From: Crossiella sp. CA-258035 | GTDB taxonomy: Bacteria > Actinomycetota > Actinomycetes > Mycobacteriales > Pseudonocardiaceae | NCBI RefSeq assembly: GCF_030064675.1 | Contig: NZ_CP116413.1 | Location: forward strand, 26,001 to 90,000 | Direction of reading: 5' to 3' | DNA: 64,000 nt | In this document: positions 34,653 to 41,089 of the stretch, one piece after another | How the letters are laid out: every line of letters begins with the position of its first letter | How positions within the stretch are numbered: the stretch's first letter is position 1 | Notes under the pieces: model-generated | What the model was told of the DNA's origin: nothing | The model's database searches: none | The model's input: the letters and a program-made list of their open reading frames with translations, nothing else | Program-made: the position numbers and the translations under genes

Positions 34653-35780
34653 CGCGGCCCCGACCAGGACCAGGCGCAGCGTGCGCTCGGTGGCGTCGGT
34701 GAGCAGTTCGGCGGCGTGGTCGATGGCCTCGGCCAGCGGCACCGGGGCGGCCAGGATGCCCGCGTAGGCGTCGATGCCCACGTCGTAGTTGCGCCGGGCG
34801 CCCTTGCCGATGGTGCCGGCCAGCGCGATCACCGGCTTGCCGAACCGCTTGGCCCGCCTGGCCACCTCGGACGGGATCTTGCCGCGCGGGGTCTGGAAGT
34901 CGATCGCGCCCTCGGCGGTGATCACCAGGTCGGCCGCGGCCAGTCGCCGGTCCAGGTCCAGGTGGTCCAGCAGCACCTCGAAGCGCGGCCGCAGTTCCGC
35001 GCCGAGCACCGCGGCCAGTCCGGCGCCGAGCCCGCCGGAGGCGCCGCTGCCGGGCGCGGTGGCCAGGTCGAGGCCGAACTTCTCGTGCAGCACCACCGCC
35101 CAGCGGTCCATCGCGGCGGCCAGGCGCTCGACGTCCAGCGGCCGCGCGCCCTTCTGCGGGCCGAACACGCGGGCCACGCCCTGCTCGCCGCAGAGCACGT
35201 TGTGCTGGTTGCAGGCCAGGGTGATGGCGGCATCGGCCAGTCGCGGGTCGAGGCCGGTGACGTCGATGTCCTTGAGCGCGAGCAGGGCGTCGCCGCCGCG
35301 GCCGAGCTCCGCGCCGTCGCCGTCGAGCAGCCGCGCGCCCAGGGCTTGCAGCGCGCCGGCGCCACCGTCGCAGGTGCCGGAGTCGCCGCAGCCGATCAGG
35401 ATGCGCGTGCACCCGGCGTCCAGCGCGGCCTTGATCAGCTCGCCCACGCCGTAGGTGGTGGTGGCACCGGGCTGGCGCAGGTCCGGCGGCACCAGGCGGA
35501 GGCCGGCCGCGGCGGCCATCTCCACCACCGCGGTCTCGCCGATCACCGCCAGGTGTGCGCGCACCGGCTTGCCGACCGGGCCGGTCACGGTCAGCGGGAC
35601 CAGCTCACCGCCACCGGCGGCGGCCAGCGTGCGGGCCGAGCCCTCGCCGCCGTCGACCAGCGGCACCGGGTCGACGACCGCGCCCGGCACCACGCGGCGG
35701 ATCCCGGCGGTGATGGCCTCGGCGACGGCTTCGGCGTCCAGACTCTCCTTGAACCCACTCGGAGCGACGACAAAACGCAT
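34575..35780 (-). CDS. glxK: Glycerate kinase (GarK/GlxK family)
   Basis: 401-residue kinase that phosphorylates D-glycerate to 2-phosphoglycerate. N-terminal VVAPSGFKESLDAEAVAEAI, DGGEGSARTLAAA, GCGDSGTCDGGAGALQALGA, and C-terminal ITAEGAIDFQTPRGKIP are diagnostic. GGAGG ribosome site before ATG. It follows the SLC13 permease by two bases, so uptake and phosphorylation of glycerate (or a related hydroxy acid) look coupled. Its 3' end overlaps gamma-glutamyltransferase by 78 bp in the opposite direction. Confidence 0.94.
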   Translation of the reverse strand: MRFVVAPSGFKESLDAEAVAEAITAGIRRVVPGAVVDPVPLVDGGEGSARTLAAAGGGELVPLTVTGPVGKPVRAHLAVIGETAVVEMAAAAGLRLVPPDLRQPGATTTYGVGELIKAALDAGCTRILIGCGDSGTCDGGAGALQALGARLLDGDGAELGRGGDALLALKDIDVTGLDPRLADAAITLACNQHNVLCGEQGVARVFGPQKGARPLDVERLAAAMDRWAVVLHEKFGLDLATAPGSGASGGLGAGLAAVLGAELRPRFEVLLDHLDLDRRLAAADLVITAEGAIDFQTPRGKIPSEVARRAKRFGKPVIALAGTIGKGARRNYDVGIDAYAGILAAPVPLAEAIDHAAELLTDATERTLRLVLVGAALATDRVTLGTAGVGGPAQQAGVWIP

Positions 35781-35782
35781 GA

Positions 35783-37243
35783 CTACCTCCAGTTCAGGCC
35801 GAGCAACGGCCACACCGAGAGCGCGAAGAACAGGACCAGAACCGCGGTCAGCGGGCCGAGCACCACGGAGAGCCGCAGCAGGTCCGCGCGGTCGTAGGTG
35901 GGGGCGCCGTCCAGGTGCGCGAACATCGCCACCGGCTTGGCCGAGGAGGACAGGGTGTGGCAGAAGCCGGCCGCCGCGGTGGAGGCGAAGGCCACCGCGA
36001 CCGGGTTGAGGCCGAGTGCGATCGCGGCCGGGATGACCAGCGGCACCAGCACCGAGGACCGGGCCGAGCGGGACTGGATCACCAGGTGCGCGGCAGTGCT
36101 GACCAGCACGACCACTACCAGGAATATGACTGGGTTGTGCACCGGTCCGAGCAGCGCGGTGGCCAGCCAGGCGGCCGCGCCGGAGGAGATCAGCGCCGCG
36201 CCCAGTGCGGCGGTGGCGGCCATGAACACCAGCAGCGACCAGGGCACCCCGGAGAGGGCCTTGTTCAGCTGGACCGTGCCGAAGCGCGGCGAGCTGATCA
36301 GCAGCGCGCCGATCAGCGCGACCACCGCGGGCGAGATGCCGTGCAGCGGTTCGGTGGCCCAGGCCAGCGAGACCCCGGCCAGCAGGACCGCGGCCTTGCG
36401 CTCCGGCCCGGTCAGGCCCTTGGGCGGCCGGATCTCGGCCAGGTCGAGGCGGAGGCCGCCCCGCCGGTCGGCGCGCCGGGTGAACAGGAACAGCACCACC
36501 TCGGCGGCCAGGTGCGAGCTGACCACGGCCAGCGGCAGCCCGAGCAGCAGCCACTGCCCGAAGCCGATGCCGCTGCCGGTGGCCGCGGTCAGCAGCTGGG
36601 TGGTGACCAGGTGCGCGCCCGCGCCCATCAGGGTGGCCACCGCGGACAGCAGGATCACGGTGGGGAACAGGATGGCCAGCGCCCGCACCAGCCTCGGCCG
36701 CTCGCGCAGCGTGCCGGCCAGCGCGAGGAACACCGGCACCGCCAGCGCGGCCCGGCCGGAGGTGGCCGGGATGGCGAAGGCGCTCAGCAGCAGCGCCGCG
36801 GTGACCAGGTGCGCCAGTCCGCGCACCGACCGGGCCCTGCCGATCAGCGCCACCGCCACCCTGGTCGGCAGCCCGCTCGCGCCGATCCCGGCGGCCAGCA
36901 CGAACGCGGCGATGAGCAGCCAGATCGTCTCGCCGCCCAGGGTGGCGAACAACTGCTCGCCGCTGAGCACGCCGAGCAGCACCAGCACCAGCGCGGCGGC
37001 CAGCGCGACGTAGGTGTCATCGATCCTGGTCAGCGTCCAGGCGGCGACCGCGGCGGTGAACACCAGCAGGGTGCTCTGGCCCGGCAGCGACAGCCCGGTC
37101 CCGCCGAAGTGCAGCGCCGCGGCCAGCCCGGCCAGCGCGAGCGCCACCAGCAGCACCGGCCACCAGCGGCGACGCCGCCGCCGGGGCAGCGGCTCGGTGG
37201 GCGCTTCCGCCAGCGGCGGGGCGAGTTCGAGGGTCGCGGACAT
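35783..37243 (-). CDS. SLC13/DASS family permease
   Basis: 486-residue membrane carrier with about 11-12 helices of the divalent-anion or NhaD/ArsB-like ion-transporter type, with an Arg-rich cytoplasmic N-terminus PRRRRRRWWPVL. Conserved SNxx-like region GFCHTLSSSAKPVAMF and IPATSGRAALAVPV are present. GTG 37249 would add two residues. Linked to glycerate kinase by two bases and therefore probably transports glycerate, glycolate or a dicarboxylate. A palindrome lies 38 bp upstream at 37281-37299. Confidence 0.87.
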   Translation of the reverse strand: MSATLELAPPLAEAPTEPLPRRRRRRWWPVLLVALALAGLAAALHFGGTGLSLPGQSTLLVFTAAVAAWTLTRIDDTYVALAAALVLVLLGVLSGEQLFATLGGETIWLLIAAFVLAAGIGASGLPTRVAVALIGRARSVRGLAHLVTAALLLSAFAIPATSGRAALAVPVFLALAGTLRERPRLVRALAILFPTVILLSAVATLMGAGAHLVTTQLLTAATGSGIGFGQWLLLGLPLAVVSSHLAAEVVLFLFTRRADRRGGLRLDLAEIRPPKGLTGPERKAAVLLAGVSLAWATEPLHGISPAVVALIGALLISSPRFGTVQLNKALSGVPWSLLVFMAATAALGAALISSGAAAWLATALLGPVHNPVIFLVVVVLVSTAAHLVIQSRSARSSVLVPLVIPAAIALGLNPVAVAFASTAAAGFCHTLSSSAKPVAMFAHLDGAPTYDRADLLRLSVVLGPLTAVLVLFFALSVWPLLGLNWR

Positions 37244-37280
37244 GTGCACCAGCCTGTGCCGCGGAACTGAGCCGTTCGTG

Positions 37281-37299
37281 AGTCGTTCATGAAACGACT
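37281..37299. promoter_or_regulatory. Palindromic operator candidate
   Basis: AGTCGTT-CATGA-AACGACT is a perfect 7-bp inverted repeat between the permease (start 37243) and the sensor kinase (start 37327). It may be the binding site of the adjacent NarL-type response regulator. Confidence 0.45.
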
Positions 37300-37326
37300 T
37301 TCATCTGGCTGCCGTACCGTCTGTGC

Positions 37327-38376
37327 GTGCCTCGCCTGTGGGACCTGCTGATCGCCGCGCTGGTGCTGGTGGTCATCGCGGTGTACTCGCTGCTCGACGA
37401 GTCCGGCAACCGGGGCCTTGACCTGGGCGGCATCGCGCTGCTGCTGGCCGGGACGCTCGCGCTGGTGTTCCGCCGCCGCTTCCCGCTGACCGTGCTCGCG
37501 GCGACCCTGGCCACCATCTTCCCGTACTACTGGTTCGGCTACCCGGACGGCCCGGCGATCCTGCTGCCCACGGTGGCGCTGTTCACCGTGGCCGCCGAGG
37601 CCGGGCTGCCGCGCGCGCTGCTCGGCGGGGTGGCCGCGCTGGCGGTGTTCGCGGTGGGCGAGGTGGACCGGCCCCTGGCCACCTGGGGCTGGGTCGGGCT
37701 GGCCGCGGGATCCTGGCTGGTCGCGGTGATCTCGCTGGGCCTGCTGCTGCGGGCCAACCGGGAGCGCCGCGCCGAACGCGGCCTGCGCGTGGCCGAGGAG
37801 CAGCGGCTGGCCATCGCCCGCGAGGTGCACGACGTGGTCGCGCACAGCCTGGCGGTGATCAACGTGCAGGCCGGCGTGGGCGCGCACGTGGCGCAGCGGC
37901 GGCCGGAGGAGGCGCACAAGGCGTTGCTGGCGATCAAGGAGGCCAGCCGGTCCGCGCTGACCGACCTGCGGGCCACCCTGGCGGTGGTGCGCGGCGAACC
38001 GGACCGGGCCCCGCCGCCCAGCCTGTCCCGGCTGCCCGAACTGCTCGACTCGGCGACAGCCGCCGGGCTGTCGGTGCAGGTCAGCGGGGAGATCGGCGAG
38101 CTGCCCTCCGCCGTGGACGCGGCCGCCTTCCGGATCACCCAGGAAGCCCTGACCAACATCGTCCGGCACGCGGAGGCCAGCTCGGTGACCATCCACTTCG
38201 AGCACTCGGACCGCGCCTTCGAGCTGTCCGTGCGGGACGACGGCCCGCATCCGGTGCAGGCGCCGCCCGGCAACGGGCTGCGCGGGATGCGGGAGCGGGC
38301 CGCCGCGCTGGGCGGGCAGCTCACCGCCGGACCGGCCGAGGGCGGCTGGCTGGTGCGGGCGGTGCTGCCCAGGTGA
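37327..38376 (+). CDS. Sensor histidine kinase, NarL-type (HisKA_3)
   Basis: 349-residue membrane sensor. Four or five hydrophobic segments in residues 1-135, then a dimerisation/phosphoacceptor helix with REVHDVVAHSLAVI (His about residue 170) and an HATPase domain with TQEALTNIVRHAEA, SVRDDGP and GNGLRGMRERAAALGG. No extracellular ligand domain, so the signal is probably sensed in or at the membrane. GTG start; its stop overlaps the response-regulator start (GTGA). Signal unknown. Confidence 0.92.
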   Translation: MPRLWDLLIAALVLVVIAVYSLLDESGNRGLDLGGIALLLAGTLALVFRRRFPLTVLAATLATIFPYYWFGYPDGPAILLPTVALFTVAAEAGLPRALLGGVAALAVFAVGEVDRPLATWGWVGLAAGSWLVAVISLGLLLRANRERRAERGLRVAEEQRLAIAREVHDVVAHSLAVINVQAGVGAHVAQRRPEEAHKALLAIKEASRSALTDLRATLAVVRGEPDRAPPPSLSRLPELLDSATAAGLSVQVSGEIGELPSAVDAAAFRITQEALTNIVRHAEASSVTIHFEHSDRAFELSVRDDGPHPVQAPPGNGLRGMRERAAALGGQLTAGPAEGGWLVRAVLPR

Positions 38377-39035
38377 TCAGGGTGGTGCTGGCCGATGACC
38401 AGCGGCTGGTCCGGGCCGGGTTCCGGGTGCTGCTGGAGACCGAGGAGGACTTCACCGTCTGCGGGGAAGCGGCGGACGGGGCGGCCGCGGTCGAGCTGGC
38501 CCGGCGCGAACTGCCGGACGTGGTGGTGATGGACATCCGGATGCCCGGCCTGGACGGGCTGGCGGCGACCAGGGAGATCACCGCCGACCCGGCGCTGAGC
38601 GCGGTCCGGGTGCTGGTGCTGACCACCTTCGACGCCGACGAGTACGTCTTCGAGGCCCTGCGCGCCGGGGCCAGCGGCTTCCTGCTCAAGGACACCGAGC
38701 CCGCCGACTTGCTGCAGGCGCTGCGGGTGGTGGCGGCCGGGGACGCGCTGCTCGCGCCGAGCGTCACCCGCCGCCTGATCGCCGAGTTCGCGCACCGCCC
38801 GGCCCAGCGCCGCCCGGACCCGAAGGTGCTGGCGACGCTGACCGGCCGGGAACGTGAGGTGCTGACCCTGGTCGCGGGCGGGCTGTCCAACGAGGAGCTG
38901 GCCACCGCGCTGGTGATCAGCCCGGCCACCGCGCGCACCCACGTCAGCCGGATCATGACCAAGCTGCGGGCCAGGGACCGCGCGCAGCTGGTGATGGTCG
39001 CCTACGAGTCAGGCCTGGTGACCCCGGGGCGCTGA
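38373..39035 (+). CDS. NarL/FixJ-family response regulator
   Basis: 220 residues. The receiver domain has VVLADDQRLVRAGF, phospho-acceptor Asp in DVVVMDIRMPGLDG, TTFDADEY and LLKD. The C-terminal LuxR-type HTH reads LTGREREVLTLVAGGLSNEELATALVISPATARTHVSRIM. Partner of the kinase with GTGA overlap. The 3' end overlaps DoxX by 27 bp. A target may be the palindrome at 37281, which precedes both its own operon and the permease/glycerate-kinase genes. Confidence 0.93.
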   Translation: MIRVVLADDQRLVRAGFRVLLETEEDFTVCGEAADGAAAVELARRELPDVVVMDIRMPGLDGLAATREITADPALSAVRVLVLTTFDADEYVFEALRAGASGFLLKDTEPADLLQALRVVAAGDALLAPSVTRRLIAEFAHRPAQRRPDPKVLATLTGREREVLTLVAGGLSNEELATALVISPATARTHVSRIMTKLRARDRAQLVMVAYESGLVTPGR

Positions 39036-39374
39036 CCAGCGGCCCCAGGCCACCCCCGCCACCACCAGCAGCGTCGCCCCCGGGAACAGCGCGGCGGCTG
39101 GCCCACCGGCGGAGACCCCCAGGATCACCGCGCCGATGAGCAGCGCGACCAGGCCCAACGCGGCCCACCTGGTCAGCACCGGGACCAGGATGCCGATCGC
39201 CCCGGCCAGCTCGCACAGCCCGACGAAGACCACCATGCCCTCGCCGAGCCCCATCGCCGCGAAGCCCGCGACCACCATCGGCTCGCCGGTGAGCTTGGGG
39301 TAGGCGCCGAAGAGGAACAACGCGGCGATCAGGCCCTGCGCGATCCACAGGCCGATGTTCAGGTTTCGGTTCAT
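39009..39374 (-). CDS. DoxX family membrane protein
   Basis: 121-residue four-helix membrane protein of the DoxX/DoxD type, linked in other organisms to thiol or quinone redox processes. GAYPKLTGEPMVVAGFAAMGLGEGM and FVGLCELAGAIGILVPVLTRWAA are typical. The ATG at 39374 has an AGGTGG site; a longer frame upstream lacks one. It ends inside the response-regulator gene and lies 19 bp downstream of the SDR gene, so is probably in the SDR/imine-reductase operon. Confidence 0.85.
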   Translation of the reverse strand: MNRNLNIGLWIAQGLIAALFLFGAYPKLTGEPMVVAGFAAMGLGEGMVVFVGLCELAGAIGILVPVLTRWAALGLVALLIGAVILGVSAGGPAAALFPGATLLVVAGVAWGRWSAPRGHQA

Positions 39375-39393
39375 GCCACCTGGTCGGAGCCGG

Positions 39394-40149
39394 TCACGTC
39401 TTCTCGACGTGCCCGAGCCCGCCATCGGCGGCAAGTACCGTGCCGGTGCTGAAGGTCGCCTCGAAGGCCAGGAACAGCACCGCCGCCGCGATCTCCTCGG
39501 GCCGGGCGTGCCTGCCCATCGGGGTCAGCGCGTTGCCCGCCTCCAGGTTGGCCGCCTGGTCGGCTTCGGTCATGGTGGCGAAACCCATGGTCGGGGTGAG
39601 GGTGAACCCGGGGCTGACCGTGTTCACCCTGATCCCGCGCGGCAGCAGCTCGGCGGCCAGCGCCTGGGCCAGCGCCCGCACCGCGGCCTTGGCCATGGTG
39701 GCCACCGTGACGTCCGGCCAGCCCATGCCGTCCAGCACCGCGCTGGTGAACACCATCGAACCGCCGTCGGCGACCAGTGGCGTGAGCCGCTGCGCGGTGA
39801 AGAACGCGCCCTTGGCGTTGACGTCCAGCATCCGGTCGTAGACCTGCTCGGTGACCGAGCCGATCGGGCCGGTCTCGGCATAACCGTGGTTGACGAACAC
39901 CAGGTCGACCGTGCCGAAGGTGTCCGCGACCAGGTCGCCGAGGGCGGCGATGTCGGCCAGGCTGGCCGCGTCCGAGCGGACCACGTGCGCCGGACGACCG
40001 GCCAGCTCGGTCCGGGCCGCCTCGATGGTGCGCTCGTTGCGGCCGGTCAGCACCACCTCCGCGCCGCCGTCGAGCAGCGCCTCGACCACGGCCCGGCCGA
40101 TGCCGTGGGTGCCGCCGGTGACCACGGCCTTCTTGCCCTCGTACTTCAC
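39394..40149 (-). CDS. SDR-family oxidoreductase lacking the catalytic tyrosine
   Basis: 251-residue Rossmann-fold protein with an intact cofactor motif TGGTHGIG, VNHGYAETG in the NNAG position, and catalytic-type Ser in VFTSAVLDG. The usual Tyr-X3-Lys is replaced: Lys in TVATMAKAAVRAL is present, but Ala stands four residues before it. The C-terminal PGFTLTPTMGF and GTVLAADGGLGH are normal. Either a variant mechanism or a non-catalytic role is possible. GTG start overlaps the imine-reductase-like gene's stop (GTGA). Confidence 0.85.
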   Translation of the reverse strand: MKYEGKKAVVTGGTHGIGRAVVEALLDGGAEVVLTGRNERTIEAARTELAGRPAHVVRSDAASLADIAALGDLVADTFGTVDLVFVNHGYAETGPIGSVTEQVYDRMLDVNAKGAFFTAQRLTPLVADGGSMVFTSAVLDGMGWPDVTVATMAKAAVRALAQALAAELLPRGIRVNTVSPGFTLTPTMGFATMTEADQAANLEAGNALTPMGRHARPEEIAAAVLFLAFEATFSTGTVLAADGGLGHVEKT

Positions 40150-41003
40150 TTGAGCAGCTCCACGATCGAGTTCACGCTGACCCTGGCGTCGGTGGTGGCC
40201 AGCTTGCGGGCGATCAGCGCCTGGTACGGGGCCAGCAGCTCGGCGGAGATGCCCTGCTGCCAGCTGGCGGTGAGGATGTTGTCCAGCCCGTCCTTGTTGA
40301 CCTGGAGGCTGGACTCCTCGCTGAGGTAGTCACCCCGGTCGATCTCCTCGGCCATCATGGGCAGCGCGGCGGTCATCGCGGTCACCCACGGGATGAGCAG
40401 CTCGGTGATCTCCACGGCGGGCACGCCTTCAGTGCCGGTCAGCGTCATCGCGTGGTAGGCCCCGGCGAACATCCCGTACATGCCGCTGAGCAGCGCCAGG
40501 TCGTACAGCGAGGCCAGGCCGGGGTCGGCGGCGAGGAACTTGGCCGGGCCGAGCACGGCCAGCAGCTCCTGGTGCGCCTGGAAGGTCTCCGGCACGCCGC
40601 TGTAGAAGATCAGCGCGCTGGGCTGGGCGATCATCTCCGGGATCGCCATGATCCCGCCGTCGAGGTAGCTCGCGCCGCGCTTGGTGAACGCCACGGCGGC
40701 CTCGCGGGCCTGGTTCGGGGTGCCGTTGGTGAGGTTGACGAGCACCTTGCCGTCCAGGTCCGCGCCGTCCAGGGTGGCCAGCACGGTGTCGTAGACGGAC
40801 AGGCAGATCACGGTGACCTCGGCGGCGGCGACCGCCTCGGCCGCGGTGGCGGCCACGGTCGCGCCCTTGGCGGCCAGCGGCTGCGCCTTGGCCGGGGTGC
40901 GGTTCCACACCGTGGTGGGGTGGCCCGCGCCGAGGAAGGCCGCGGCCAGCGCGCTGCCCATGTTGCCGAGGCCGAGCACCGCGACGCTGGTGGGGTTGGT
41001 CAT
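40146..41003 (-). CDS. NADP-dependent imine reductase / reductive aminase-like protein
   Basis: 285 residues. N-terminal Rossmann domain with GLGNMGSALAAAFLGAGH and NRTPAKAQPLAAKGA, which selects NADP. C-terminal helical dimerisation domain with LASLYDLALLSGMYGMFAGAYHA; Asp168 and nearby Tyr residues are possible proton donors. Length and order match the 6-phosphogluconate-dehydrogenase-like imine reductases. Native imine substrate unknown. First gene of a three-gene minus-strand operon (this, SDR, DoxX). A tandem CTCTCGGTC repeat 45-64 bp upstream may recruit the divergent SARP. Confidence 0.87.
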   Translation of the reverse strand: MTNPTSVAVLGLGNMGSALAAAFLGAGHPTTVWNRTPAKAQPLAAKGATVAATAAEAVAAAEVTVICLSVYDTVLATLDGADLDGKVLVNLTNGTPNQAREAAVAFTKRGASYLDGGIMAIPEMIAQPSALIFYSGVPETFQAHQELLAVLGPAKFLAADPGLASLYDLALLSGMYGMFAGAYHAMTLTGTEGVPAVEITELLIPWVTAMTAALPMMAEEIDRGDYLSEESSLQVNKDGLDNILTASWQQGISAELLAPYQALIARKLATTDARVSVNSIVELLK

Positions 41004-41047
41004 TGTGGTCCCTTTCGGTTGCGTTGGCACCACCGTGCCCAGGCCTC

Positions 41048-41067
41048 CTCTCGGTCTTCTCTCGGTC
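41048..41067. promoter_or_regulatory. Direct repeat, 11-bp period, SARP-type box
   Basis: CTCTCGGTC at 41048-41056 and 41059-41067 are identical, 11 bp apart. On the minus strand they read GACCGAGAG twice, upstream of the imine-reductase gene; on the plus strand they precede the SARP gene at 41090. Period and location fit SARP-family binding. Confidence 0.6.
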
Positions 41068-41089
41068 GCCTCGCGGGTTACCGTGAGCC

